A DNA stretch of 33,789 nt from assembly GCA_021792405.1 (NCBI GenBank), contig JAJYUU010000049.1, positions 1 to 33,789 on the forward strand, written 5' to 3'. A model generated the notes under the pieces. That model made no database searches, was not told the origin of the DNA, and saw only the letters and a list, made by a program, of their open reading frames with translations. Positions 8,650-16,198 of this stretch are shown piece by piece (position 1 is the stretch's first letter; each line of letters starts with the position of its first letter). The stretch is from Actinomycetes bacterium (GTDB lineage Bacteria; Actinomycetota; Actinomycetes; Streptosporangiales; Streptosporangiaceae). Made by a program: the position numbers and the translations under genes.

Positions 8650-9171
8650 ATGAGCCAGGTGACCAGCCCGGAGCAGGTCACCGCTGACCTGAGACGGGAG
8701 GTTATCGACTGCTGGGTCCTGGTCAGCAACGCCGGAGGGGCGGTCGGGTTCCCCTTTCTTCCTGTCGATATCACCCATGTCGCACCCGTTGCTGACAAGC
8801 TCTTCGCTGGCCTCAGCCCTGAATGCAGCCGGCTCCTCATCGCGCGGACCGGGGATAGCCTGGCCGGCTGGGTGCACCTCCATCGCAATCCGAGCCCCGT
8901 CATCGCTCATTGGGGCACCATCAGCCATCTGCAGAGCCTTCCTTCTGTACGCGGCCAGGGGGTCGGAAGTGCCCTGATGGTGCGTGCCAGGCAGGTCGCG
9001 CGAGCAGAGATGGGCCTGGAGCAACTGCGCCTCGCCGTACGCGGCGGGACCGGACTGGAGCATTTCTACGCCAGGCTCGGCTGGACTGTGATCGGCGGTT
9101 GGCCCGGTGCGCTCAGGCTTGCCCCAGGTGACGACCGCGATGAGATACTTATGATCCTCAGCCCGCTGTGA
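8650..9171 (+). CDS. GNAT-family N-acetyltransferase
   Basis: This protein of about 173 residues has the GNAT acetyl-CoA-binding signature VRGQGVGSALM (Q/RxxGxG/A type), followed by the usual helix and the C-terminal LEHFYARLGWTVIGGWPGAL segment. The substrate cannot be told from the sequence. The N-terminal part, ADLRREVIDCWVLVSNAGGAVGFPF, resembles stand-alone actinobacterial GNAT proteins. The start is taken at ATG 8650, where family-like sequence begins; ATG 8575 is in frame but adds unlikely residues. The ribosome-binding site is weak for both. It is divergent from lhr with about 120 nt between starts, so the two probably share a promoter region. Confidence 0.82.
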   Translation: MSQVTSPEQVTADLRREVIDCWVLVSNAGGAVGFPFLPVDITHVAPVADKLFAGLSPECSRLLIARTGDSLAGWVHLHRNPSPVIAHWGTISHLQSLPSVRGQGVGSALMVRARQVARAEMGLEQLRLAVRGGTGLEHFYARLGWTVIGGWPGALRLAPGDDRDEILMILSPL

Positions 9172-9354
9172 CGCGCGCTGGTAGCACGCGACTCACAGCA
9201 TGAGCGCAATGGCGGCGACGGAGGCGTGCGTATTCGTCAGGCAAGGCCCGTTCCCGCCGTAGAACGTCCGGTAGGGGACCGACGGTACGGTCCGCGACCG
9301 CAGCGTCCACGGGAACGACGCCGACGAGCACCGCGCTGGAGGAGGGCTTGCCGG

Positions 9355-9846
9355 ATGGCACGTCAGCTGATGACGGTGGAGCAGATCCTCGCCATCCTGC
9401 GCGATACCCCTGACCGTCTCGGGGGGTTGACCGGCGACCTGACCGAGGCCAGACTGCATGCCGCGCCTGAGCCTGGCGAGTGGTCGGTCACCGAGATTGC
9501 CGCTCACCTGCGGTCGTGCGCGGACGTGTGGGGTCAGGCCATCGAGATGATTGCCGTGACCGACCGCCCAACCATACGAGCCATCAGCCCGACCACCTGG
9601 ATCGACCGCACGGACTATCGCGAGCTGGCGTTCGCGTCGTCCCTGCAGGCGTTCAGCAGGCAACGTGATCGGCTGCTCGCTCTGCTCGGAGATCTGCCAG
9701 ACCAGGGCTGGTCGCGAAGCGCCACCGTGCTCGGGGGCGGCAGGCCGCTAGAGCTCACCGTGCACTCGTATGCGAACCGCCTGGCCCGTCACGAGCGGAC
9801 GCACTGGAGACAGGTGGCGAAGACAGTGCGGGCACTTGTGGACTGA
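9355..9846 (+). CDS. DinB-like (DUF664-type) four-helix protein
   Basis: This 163-residue protein is of the DinB/YfiT-like metal-binding four-helix-bundle superfamily. Visible markers are PEPGEWSVTEIAAHLRSCADVWG near the N-terminus, which carries the first metal-ligand histidine, and ARHERTHWRQ near the C-terminus, with the HxxxH-like pair. Many actinobacterial members are thiol-dependent, but the reaction here is not known. ATG 9355 is preceded by GGAGGAG at 9338-9344, a good ribosome-binding site. It is followed by another DinB-superfamily gene, so the two may be functionally related. Confidence 0.82.
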   Translation: MARQLMTVEQILAILRDTPDRLGGLTGDLTEARLHAAPEPGEWSVTEIAAHLRSCADVWGQAIEMIAVTDRPTIRAISPTTWIDRTDYRELAFASSLQAFSRQRDRLLALLGDLPDQGWSRSATVLGGGRPLELTVHSYANRLARHERTHWRQVAKTVRALVD

Positions 9847-9933
9847 ACCGGCGCCTGCCGGCGCTGCGGGGCCGGGCAGGCTTACAGCCAGGGTGGCTCG
9901 GCTAGCCGCCGCAGGCCGCCGGGAAGGAACGCC

Positions 9934-10713
9934 ATGCCGCCGCTGAGTGCCGGCCGGTACGTCGCCGAGATCGAGGCAAGCACAGCAGGGCTGGCGGAGA
10001 TCGTGGCTGAGCATGATCAGGGCCTGCCGATCCCGACCTGCCCGGAATGGACGCTGCGTCAGCTTGTCACCCATGTTGGCAGGGCGCACCGGTGGGCGGC
10101 AGAGATCACGCGTACGAGGTCGGCGGAGTTCATTCCGTTCCGTGCGGTACCGGACGGCAAGCTGCCGGATGATCCCGCCGGGCAGCGCGCGTGGCTGCGG
10201 GCCGGCGCGGCGCGGATCGTCGGCGCTGTGCGGGAAACGGGCAGTGCTCTGGTCTGGTCGTTCACCGGGCCGGTGCCGTCCGGCTACTGGCTGCGGCGGA
10301 TGGCGCACGAGACCCTGGTGCACCGGGCCGATGCCCAGCTTGCTGCGGGTGACGAGCCCGAGCCGGTCATTGACGCGGAGGTAGCTGCCGACGCCATCGA
10401 TGAATGGCTGATGCTGGTGACCGGCGGGCTCGGCGACGCCGGCGATCGGGCCGGGGCCCTGCCCGCCGGCGCTGGCCTGCACGTTCACGCGACCGATGAC
10501 GGGCTGGGCGGCCGCGGTGAGTGGATGATCCGGCACGAGGGGGGCGGTCTGACCGTTGCGCCAGGTCCCGGCGAGGGCGATGCCGCCCTGGCCGGCCCGG
10601 CCGCGAGCTTGCTGCTCGTGCTGATGCGGCGACGGCCGGTTTCCGATCCGGCGGTGACCGTTCACGGGGACGGCGCCCTGGTGGATGGCTGGCTGGCAGG
10701 CACAGCTTTCTGA
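9934..10713 (+). CDS. Maleylpyruvate isomerase-type mycothiol-dependent enzyme
   Basis: This 259-residue protein has an N-terminal mycothiol-dependent (MDMPI_N, DinB_2) domain: PTCPEWTLRQLVTHVGRAHRWAAEI near residues 34-58, with a metal-ligand histidine, and later WLRRMAHETLVHRADAQ, with Glu and His ligands. The C-terminal MDMPI-type domain spans roughly residues 155-259. Family members use mycothiol, the main low-molecular-weight thiol of actinobacteria, as cofactor; the substrate is not predictable. A good SD (GGAAGGA) lies just before ATG 9934. It lies 87 nt after the DinB-like gene on the same strand and may be co-transcribed with it. Confidence 0.85.
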   Translation: MPPLSAGRYVAEIEASTAGLAEIVAEHDQGLPIPTCPEWTLRQLVTHVGRAHRWAAEITRTRSAEFIPFRAVPDGKLPDDPAGQRAWLRAGAARIVGAVRETGSALVWSFTGPVPSGYWLRRMAHETLVHRADAQLAAGDEPEPVIDAEVAADAIDEWLMLVTGGLGDAGDRAGALPAGAGLHVHATDDGLGGRGEWMIRHEGGGLTVAPGPGEGDAALAGPAASLLLVLMRRRPVSDPAVTVHGDGALVDGWLAGTAF

Positions 10714-10797
10714 CGACTGACCTTCTGTCTGCTGCCCGCCTGGGCGCCGGACAGGTCCCCGGCCGCGTGGGCGGACCGCCGCGCCCCATGTAGAGAA

Positions 10798-11664
10798 TCA
10801 GTCGCGTGACCGTTTGCTCTTGGTCGCTATGACGAGTTCGGTGTCACCGGGCCAGTCCCAGAACAGGCCAGATGGCGAGTGCTCGCGCAGCAGGTGACGT
10901 AGATCGGACTCAAAGTCGGCTCGGCGGGTCCCGAACCATCGGGGCGCGGCGTACGACAGCGAGAAGTAGCCGGCCACAACGGTGTCGATGTCGCAGATCA
11001 GGTCGGGGCGGCCAGGCGCGTAGATGGTGCGCGAGCCGCCGAACCGGGTCTGCGACAGGGTGTCCTCAAAGCGGGCCGGCTGGCCCTCGTCCCAGGTGGC
11101 GAGGTAATGGCGCGTGCCCTCACCGAGGTAGTCGAGGATGAGCTTCCGCACCGCTGCATGAGGAATCTGCGGGTACCCCGGATCGGCAGGCCGCGGGCGG
11201 CCGTCGATGTGGTGTGAGATCAGGACCAGCGAGCCGCCCGGCATGAGCAGGTCGTACACGGCCTCGGCAACCGCCAGCCGCCGGACCCGGTGAAACGACT
11301 GCCCGAAGGTCACCACTCGGCACGAGCCGCAGCTCAGCGCCGCGATATCTTCCGCGACCCCCTGCACCCAGCGCACGTTGGCGACTCCCGCCTGCTGGCA
11401 ACGCCGCTGGCCGGCGTCCAACATGCCGGGCTCGGGATCAAGCGCCGTCACCTGGCCGAACAACCGGGCCAGGGGCACTACCAGGACGCCGGGCCCGCAG
11501 CCCACATCGAGCAGCTGGCCGGTGCCATCAAGCGACAGCTCCCGGGCCATCGTGTCCGCCAGTTCCGCGGAATACGCAGGACGCCCGGCCGCGTAGTACT
11601 CGGCCGTCCCCTCAAACGCCCGCGGATCGAACACCGACGGCGAAGGCGTAACCATGCCTGCCAT
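10798..11664 (-). CDS. Class I SAM-dependent methyltransferase
   Basis: This 288-residue protein has the SAM-binding motif LLDVGCGPGVLVVPLARLF at about residues 51-69, the acidic motif II loop VTALDPEPGMLD, and the post-motif segment LLMPGGSLVLISHH. The overall layout fits the Methyltransf_11/25 families seen in UbiE-like and secondary-metabolism enzymes. The substrate is unknown. Two candidate starts, ATG 11664 and ATG 11655, are three codons apart, with no decisive ribosome-binding site. It is convergent with the mycothiol enzyme gene and separated from the siroheme operon by about 150 nt without a clear gene. Confidence 0.88.
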   Translation of the reverse strand: MAGMVTPSPSVFDPRAFEGTAEYYAAGRPAYSAELADTMARELSLDGTGQLLDVGCGPGVLVVPLARLFGQVTALDPEPGMLDAGQRRCQQAGVANVRWVQGVAEDIAALSCGSCRVVTFGQSFHRVRRLAVAEAVYDLLMPGGSLVLISHHIDGRPRPADPGYPQIPHAAVRKLILDYLGEGTRHYLATWDEGQPARFEDTLSQTRFGGSRTIYAPGRPDLICDIDTVVAGYFSLSYAAPRWFGTRRADFESDLRHLLREHSPSGLFWDWPGDTELVIATKSKRSRD

Positions 11665-11814
11665 CCTGACGCATGCATCACGGTGCCGCGCGCGTCACTG
11701 CGTTCCTCCGCGTCAGATATGCGCTATCTGGTCGGGCGCTTGCGGATGGCGCGCGATCAGCGGCAGCTGGGCGCGCAGGATGCCAAGGCACTTCTCAGGC
11801 TGGACGCAGCGTTG

Positions 11815-12564
11815 TTAGATCTCGCCGCCGCGTGCTGACGGGAGCCGAAGATGCGGTGCGGCCTTCGCCGTCTCGAGGCGGGCTGGCTGCCGGGCGGTGG
11901 CCGCCCGCCGGTAACGGTCGATGACGAGACCGGCCAGCGCCGGATGGCTGCCGAGCGGCTCGGTGATCCAGTCGGCGCCGCTGCGGCGGAGCTGATCCTG
12001 GAAGTGGCCGGGCGCGAGCAGGTAACTAGCCACCGCGACCGGTCCGCCGGTCGCAGCCCGCAGTTCGGCGACCGCCGCGGGCACTGTCGGCTCGGTGCCG
12101 GTCGCGAACGCGCCGAGTACCGGCCCGCCGAGCTCGGCGGCCAGCAGGTCGGCCTGCCGCCGCACCTGGCCGGCGGCTGCCGGGTCGGACGAGCCGGCCG
12201 CCGCGAGTACCACCGGCGTTCCCGCGGGAACGCCGGCTTCGGCCAGCCGGGCGGTGAGCACCGTCAGCAGCAGGTCGTCGGGGCCGAGCGGGCCGGCGAC
12301 CAGGGCACCGGCCGAGGTAGCCGCGTCCGCGATGTCGGCTGACAGGTGATAGCCGGAGGACAGCAGCAACGGCACGATCACCGCGTTCGGGCCAGCCGCG
12401 CCGAGCTCGTCGGGCAGCGACGGCTCGGCATGCCCGATGAACGCGACGCGGACCTCGAGCATCGGCGCCAGCCTGCGGACCTGCCGGGCCAGCGCGCTGA
12501 TCACCTCGGCCGCCGCCGGATCCCGGCTGCCGTGCGCGACCGCGACCAGCGCCGGCCGGCTCAC
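11815..12564 (-). CDS. cbiX: Sirohydrochlorin chelatase, CbiX/SirB type
   Basis: This 249-residue protein inserts a metal, most likely Fe2+, into sirohydrochlorin to make siroheme. The class II chelatase signature VAVAHGSRDPAAAE is at the N-terminus with metal-ligand His11; GHAEPSL follows near residue 44 and LLLSSGYHLSADI gives His73. The second half repeats the fold but has AAAGSSDP where the first half has AHGS, so the second active site has lost its first histidine; LAPGHFQDQL retains His187. This is the usual asymmetry of long CbiX proteins. The start GTG 12564 overlaps the cysG stop by 4 nt (GTGA), indicating translational coupling. It is the last gene of the sulfite-reduction operon, which supports iron rather than cobalt chelation; cobalt remains possible. 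Confidence 0.9.
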   Translation of the reverse strand: MSRPALVAVAHGSRDPAAAEVISALARQVRRLAPMLEVRVAFIGHAEPSLPDELGAAGPNAVIVPLLLSSGYHLSADIADAATSAGALVAGPLGPDDLLLTVLTARLAEAGVPAGTPVVLAAAGSSDPAAAGQVRRQADLLAAELGGPVLGAFATGTEPTVPAAVAELRAATGGPVAVASYLLAPGHFQDQLRRSGADWITEPLGSHPALAGLVIDRYRRAATARQPARLETAKAAPHLRLPSARGGEI

Positions 12565-13910
12565 GCTGCCGCTCCGGGCATGGCCGGCAGCAGCAGCTCG
12601 CGCAACCGGACGACCTCGCCGATGACCACGACCGCGGGCGGCCGTACCCCGGCGGCTTGCGCATCAGCCGTCAGCCGTTCCAGAGTCGAGGTCAGCACCT
12701 GCTGGTCCGCCGTCGTGCCGTCGCGGATCACCGCGACGGGCGTGGCCGCCGCCCGGCCGCGCTTGATCAGCTCGGCCGCCACCGGGCCGAGGTGCCCGAC
12801 CGCCATCAGCAGCACGAGCGTGCCGGTGCCGCGCGCCAGCGCTTCCCAGTCCACGATCGCGCCCGGCTGCGACGGGTCCAGGTGCGCGGATACCACGGCG
12901 AAGTCCTGCGTCACGCCGCGATGGGTGACCGGGATCCCCGCGCAGGCCGGTACCGCAATCGCACTCGTTACACCGGGAACGATGTGCACGGGCACACCCG
13001 CTTGGACACAGGCCAGCGCTTCCTCGCCACCCCGGCCGAACACGAACGGGTCGCCGCCCTTCAGCCTGGCGACTCGTTGCCCGGCCCGCGCCCTGGCCAC
13101 GATCAGCGCATTGATCTGGGCTTGCGTCAGGTTGTGCGCGTGCGGTTGCTTGCCCGCGTCGATGATCTCCACGTCCGGATCAAGCTCGGCCAGCAATGAG
13201 CGCGGTGCCAGCTTGTCCGTGACGACGACGTCGGCCTCCGCCAGCAGCCGGCGTCCGCGAACGGTGATCAGGCCGGCATCACCCGGCCCGCCGCCGATCA
13301 GCGCGACGCTGCCGACGGCCCGCTGGCCGGGCCGGCCGGGGCCAGCCCGCCGCGGCCGGACCGGCAGTGTGCCCGCGGCCAGGGCACTGGCGATAGCCGC
13401 GCGGAGCCGCTGTGACCGGCCAGGGTCGCCCCCGGCGGTGACCGCGACGGTGACGTCGCCGTGCCGCGTCAGGGCTGGCGTCCAGGCCGCCGACACATCG
13501 GCGTCATCGGCTCGCACGCACCAGATCCGGCGGCGCTCGGCCTCGGCCGCCACCCGGGCGTTGACGGCCGGGTCGCTGGTGGCGGCGTGCGCGAGCCAGG
13601 CAGCCGACAGGTCACTGTCGCGGTACTCCCTGGCCAGCACAGCGACCGGCAGCCGGGCAAGTTCCGGCAGCACGGCCGGGGCGATGACGATGACATTCGC
13701 GCCCGCCTCGAGCAGAGCGCGGGTACGACGCAGCGCGACCGCGCCGCCGCCGACGACGACCGCGCGCCGCCCGGTGAGCGACAGCATCAGCGGATAACGA
13801 GCCTCACCAGTCGCAGCTCGCGGAGCGGCGTCGTCCGGCTGGGCGCTGTCGCCAGCCAGGTTCGCGCCGCTCTCGTGGCCGGCCTCGGAGCGCAGGTGAC
13901 CGACCGTCAT
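12561..13910 (-). CDS. cysG: Siroheme synthase-like fusion (precorrin-2 dehydrogenase + uroporphyrinogen-III methyltransferase)
   Basis: This protein of about 449 residues carries two activities of siroheme synthesis. Residues about 43-200 form a Rossmann domain (GRRAVVVGGGAVALRRTRALLEAGA) of the precorrin-2 dehydrogenase/CysG N-terminal type. The rest is uroporphyrinogen-III C-methyltransferase: VALIGGGPGDAGLITVRG, ADVVVTDKL, the GDPFVFGRGGEE motif, GVTSAIAVPACAGIPVTHRG. ATG 13910 overlaps the zinc-ribbon stop in ATGA. ATG 13788, at MLSLTG, would give a protein without the 41-residue Gly/Ala-rich N-terminal extension and is the main alternative start. A CbiX chelatase is encoded immediately downstream, so the N-terminal domain may act only as the dehydrogenase, as in SirC, with chelation left to CbiX. 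That division of labour is inferred. Confidence 0.9.
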   Translation of the reverse strand: MTVGHLRSEAGHESGANLAGDSAQPDDAAPRAATGEARYPLMLSLTGRRAVVVGGGAVALRRTRALLEAGANVIVIAPAVLPELARLPVAVLAREYRDSDLSAAWLAHAATSDPAVNARVAAEAERRRIWCVRADDADVSAAWTPALTRHGDVTVAVTAGGDPGRSQRLRAAIASALAAGTLPVRPRRAGPGRPGQRAVGSVALIGGGPGDAGLITVRGRRLLAEADVVVTDKLAPRSLLAELDPDVEIIDAGKQPHAHNLTQAQINALIVARARAGQRVARLKGGDPFVFGRGGEEALACVQAGVPVHIVPGVTSAIAVPACAGIPVTHRGVTQDFAVVSAHLDPSQPGAIVDWEALARGTGTLVLLMAVGHLGPVAAELIKRGRAAATPVAVIRDGTTADQQVLTSTLERLTADAQAAGVRPPAVVVIGEVVRLRELLLPAMPGAAA

Positions 13911-14086
13911 GACGTAGTCCGCGCTGCCGCGTGGTGCCGCAGCGGCCGCATCACGCCGACGAAGGTGAGGCTGAAGCTGCGGGCGCAGGCGCGGCACTCC
14001 CAGTCGCCGGCCTCGGCGCTTGCGGGACGGAGGTTCTCCTCGCCGCAGTACGGGCAGAAGAACGGCACCTGCCGCTCGCCGTTCAT
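13907..14086 (-). CDS. Small zinc-ribbon protein of the sulfite reductase operon
   Basis: This 59-residue protein is easy to miss because of its size. It has two Cys-x2-Cys knuckles: FFCPYCGEENL near residues 9-19 and WECRACARSF near residues 33-42, a treble-clef or rubredoxin-like zinc ribbon. ATG 14086 overlaps the sulfite reductase stop (ATGA), and its own stop overlaps the cysG start in the same way, so it is embedded in a translationally coupled operon. I recall similar small Cys-rich proteins next to ferredoxin-sulfite reductase genes in other actinomycetes. Its role is unknown; electron transfer, iron-sulfur or siroheme delivery, or regulation are possible. That it is a real gene is well supported by the overlaps and the four cysteines. 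Confidence 0.85.
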   Translation of the reverse strand: MNGERQVPFFCPYCGEENLRPASAEAGDWECRACARSFSLTFVGVMRPLRHHAAARTTS

Positions 14087-15852
14087 CCGGGCCTGCCCGC
14101 CTGCGCCGGCCTGTGCGCTTGCGCCGGCCCGTGCGCTTGCGCCGGCCCGTGCGCTTGCGCCGGCCCGTGCGCTTGCGCCGGCCCGCCCGTCCCGGCCAGC
14201 TCGGCCGGCCTGATCAGCAGTTCCGCGTCAGCGCGCCGCACCCAGGCGGCGAACTGCTCGCCCTCACCGCGGTCGGCCTGATAATTGCGCAGCAGGCCCT
14301 CGACGAAGTCCGGCAGCGCGTCGGCGGTGACCCGCAGGCCGCGCAGTTTGCGGCCGAAACCGGGGTCGGCACCGACAGACCCGCCGAGGTGCACCTGGAA
14401 GCCTTCGACACCGTCCACGATCGAGCCCTTCAGCCCGATGTCGGCAAGCTGGAAGCGGGCGCATGAGTTGGGGCAGCCGTTCACGTTGATCGTGATCGGG
14501 CTGTCGAAGCCGGGCAACCGCCGGCCTAGCTCCGTGTACAGGTCACGGGCCCGGCCCTTGGTCTCGACGATGGCCAGCTTGCAGAACTCGATGCCGGTGC
14601 AGGCCATCGTGCCGCGCCGGAACACGTCCGGGCTGGCTTGCAGGTCGACCGACTTTAGTTCTGCGACCAGCTCCGTCACGGCGCGTTCCGGCACGTCGAG
14701 GATTAGCAGCTTCTGCTCGGTCGTGGTGGCGACGCGACCCGAGCCGTAGGCCTCCGCCAGGTCAGCCACCTGCCAGAGTTGCGCACCAGACGTCCGGCCG
14801 GTGTGCGGGGCGACACCCACGTAATACCGGCCGTCGCGCTGGCGGTGCACGCCGATGTGGTCGCGCGAACCCGGCGCCGGTGCGGGCGGCGCCGGCCCGT
14901 CTGCAAGCCCGTTCCCGCCGAGGTACTCGCGCTCCAGGACTTCGCGGAATCGGTCGGTACCCCAGTCGGCGACCAGGAACTTCAGCCGGGCGCGGCTGCG
15001 CAGCCTGCGGTAGCCATAGTCGCGGAAGAGCCGCGCCACAGCCAGCCACACCTCGGCGACGCGGTCCGGCGGGACGAACGCGCGCAGGCGCTCCGCCAGC
15101 ATCGGGTTGGTGGACAGCCCGCCGCCCACCCACAGGTCGAAACCGGGCCTGCCGTCCGGGCCGGTCACGCCGACGAAGGAGACGTCGTTGACCTCATGCG
15201 CGGTGCACTGGCTGGCGCACCCGGAGATCGCGGTCTTGAACTTGCGCGGCAGGTTAGTGAGGTCTGTGTTGCTGGTCGCCGCATCTTCGGCCGCTCGCAA
15301 GGCCGCGCTGGCGTCCAGCACTTCGGCCGCGTCGATCCCGGCGACCGGGCAGCCGAGGATGTTGCGCGGCACGTCACCGCATGCCTGCTGGCTGGACAGG
15401 CCGACCTCATCGAGGCGCGCCCAGATGTCCGGGACGTCCTCGATCGAGATCCAGTGGAACTGCACGTTCTGGCGGTCGGTGACATCGGCCAGGTCACGGC
15501 CGTATTCCTTGGCAACCCCGGCGATCGCGCGCAACTGGCTGGCAGTCAGCTGCCCGCCGGGGATCCGGACGCGCATCATGAAGTACGGGTCCTCGATGTC
15601 GGCGTCGTCGAGCGCGCCGGTCCTGCCGCCGCCGATGCCGGGCTTGCGCTGGGTGTACAGGCCCCACCAGCGGAATCGTCCGCGCAGGTCAGACGGGTCG
15701 ATCGAGTCGAAGCCCAGGTGGGCGTACCGGTTCAGGATGCGGTCGCGGACGTGCAGTCCGTCGTCATCCTTCTTGAATCTCTCGGCGGGATTGAGCGGCT
15801 CACGGTGGCCGAGGGCCCACTGGCCCTGGCCGCGAAGCGGCTGAGGTGGCAT
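14083..15852 (-). CDS. sir: Ferredoxin-dependent sulfite (or nitrite) reductase
   Basis: This 589-residue siroheme/[4Fe-4S] enzyme has two ferredoxin-like half-domains and the four cluster cysteines in CTGIEFC and CPNSC. The N-terminal part has YFMMRVRIPGGQLTASQLRAIAG and DVTDRQNVQFHWI, also family signatures. It most likely reduces sulfite to sulfide for cysteine synthesis, as does the mycobacterial NirA/SirA enzyme; nitrite reduction cannot be excluded by sequence alone, but the sulfur-type leader peptide favours sulfite. ATG 15852 is preceded by AAGGA and begins at MPPQPLRG; the frame is open further upstream but overlaps the leader peptide in another frame. The C-terminus carries a GPAQAH tandem repeat tail not usual for the family. 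It is first in the coupled operon sir-zinc ribbon-cysG-cbiX. Confidence 0.93.
   Translation of the reverse strand: MPPQPLRGQGQWALGHREPLNPAERFKKDDDGLHVRDRILNRYAHLGFDSIDPSDLRGRFRWWGLYTQRKPGIGGGRTGALDDADIEDPYFMMRVRIPGGQLTASQLRAIAGVAKEYGRDLADVTDRQNVQFHWISIEDVPDIWARLDEVGLSSQQACGDVPRNILGCPVAGIDAAEVLDASAALRAAEDAATSNTDLTNLPRKFKTAISGCASQCTAHEVNDVSFVGVTGPDGRPGFDLWVGGGLSTNPMLAERLRAFVPPDRVAEVWLAVARLFRDYGYRRLRSRARLKFLVADWGTDRFREVLEREYLGGNGLADGPAPPAPAPGSRDHIGVHRQRDGRYYVGVAPHTGRTSGAQLWQVADLAEAYGSGRVATTTEQKLLILDVPERAVTELVAELKSVDLQASPDVFRRGTMACTGIEFCKLAIVETKGRARDLYTELGRRLPGFDSPITINVNGCPNSCARFQLADIGLKGSIVDGVEGFQVHLGGSVGADPGFGRKLRGLRVTADALPDFVEGLLRNYQADRGEGEQFAAWVRRADAELLIRPAELAGTGGPAQAHGPAQAHGPAQAHGPAQAHRPAQAGRPG
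14097..14186 (-). repeat. 18-nt tandem repeat at the 3' end of sir
   Basis: Four near-perfect copies of the unit GCGCTTGCGCCGGCCCGT occupy 14115-14132, 14133-14150, 14151-14168 and 14169-14186, with a degenerate fifth copy at 14097-14114. On the coding strand they give GPAQAH repeats, a Pro/Ala/His-rich tail after the last conserved sulfite reductase segment. The copies keep the frame, so copy number could vary between strains without breaking the gene or the overlap with the zinc-ribbon gene. Confidence 0.9.
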
Positions 15853-15908
15853 CGCGAAGGTCCTTGCTGCTGGCATGTCAACGGGCAGTTGGCAGGGTGC
15901 CGCCGCGG

Positions 15909-15965
15909 CGAGACACCGCGTCGAGACACCGCGGCGGGACGCCGGGGCGAAACGCCGGGGCGTTT
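15909..15965 (-). promoter_or_regulatory. Repeats and hairpin between leader peptide and sir (possible attenuator)
   Basis: Between the leader-peptide stop (15989) and sir (15852) lies a hairpin-forming sequence, AAACGCCGGGGCGTTT, at 15950-15965 and a perfect 12-nt direct repeat, CGAGACACCGCG, at 15909-15920 and 15922-15933. These could form mutually exclusive RNA structures in the leader transcript, or hide the sir ribosome-binding site. There is no U-run, so a simple intrinsic terminator is not seen; control of translation start or of Rho access is more likely. The structures are read by eye only. Confidence 0.45.
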
Positions 15966-15988
15966 GCAGGCTGCCGGGGAATCCTTGG

Positions 15989-16087
15989 TCAGCAGAAGGC
16001 GGTACAGATCGCGCTGGATACGCGCAGCAAGTCGATGTGACGGCGGCAGACAAGCCACGAGCCGCGGCTGGCGGTCGGGTGGATCAT
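15989..16087 (-). CDS. Cysteine-type leader peptide of the sulfite reductase operon
   Basis: This 32-residue open frame starts at ATG 16087, with GGGAGG six bases upstream. It contains RRHIDLLRVSSAICTAFC directly before the stop, matching the actinobacterial leader-peptide pattern (R)RHVDLLRVSSALC that I recall in front of sulfur-assimilation and sulfur-transport genes. Two of its three cysteines are at positions 28 and 32, the latter being the last codon, so cysteine starvation would stall ribosomes at the end of the peptide. It lies about 140 nt upstream of sir on the same strand. It probably senses cysteinyl-tRNA by translation and tunes sir expression through the RNA that follows. The peptide family is recognised from memory; the mechanism is inferred. 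Confidence 0.85.
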   Translation of the reverse strand: MIHPTASRGSWLVCRRHIDLLRVSSAICTAFC

Positions 16088-16127
16088 AGCTGCCTCCCGG
16101 CGGGCTAGGCCTGGACTGAACTTGACC

Positions 16128-16155
16128 GTAACATCCGCCACTAGCAGTCGCGCAA
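16128..16155 (-). promoter_or_regulatory. Candidate promoter of the sulfur operon
   Basis: On the minus strand TTGCGC (16155-16150) and TGTTAC (16133-16128) are separated by 16 nt and lie about 40 nt before the leader-peptide start. They resemble weak -35 and -10 boxes. The gap between AMP nucleosidase and the leader peptide is the only place for an operon promoter. No clear operator was identified. Confidence 0.35.
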
Positions 16156-16198
16156 GGGCAATTTTTCCTGCGGCCGGGCGCGCGGCAGGCGAGTCGGG

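Noticed and set aside
8530-9063. N-terminal extension of Lhr across the divergent GNAT gene
   Set aside because: The added 178 residues show no helicase family sequence and overlap a real gene on the other strand.
11719-11838. A short plus-strand frame reading MRYLVGRLRMARDQRQLG... that looks protein-like
   Set aside because: It has no ribosome-binding site, is only 39 codons, and overlaps the 3' end of cbiX; chance is the simpler explanation.
12346-13797. A 483-codon open frame on the plus strand
   Set aside because: It is antisense to the clearly conserved cysG fusion and has low-complexity Ser/Ala/Arg content.
14779-16089. A 436-codon open frame on the plus strand
   Set aside because: It is antisense to sulfite reductase and its leader peptide; no recognisable domain and no start signal.
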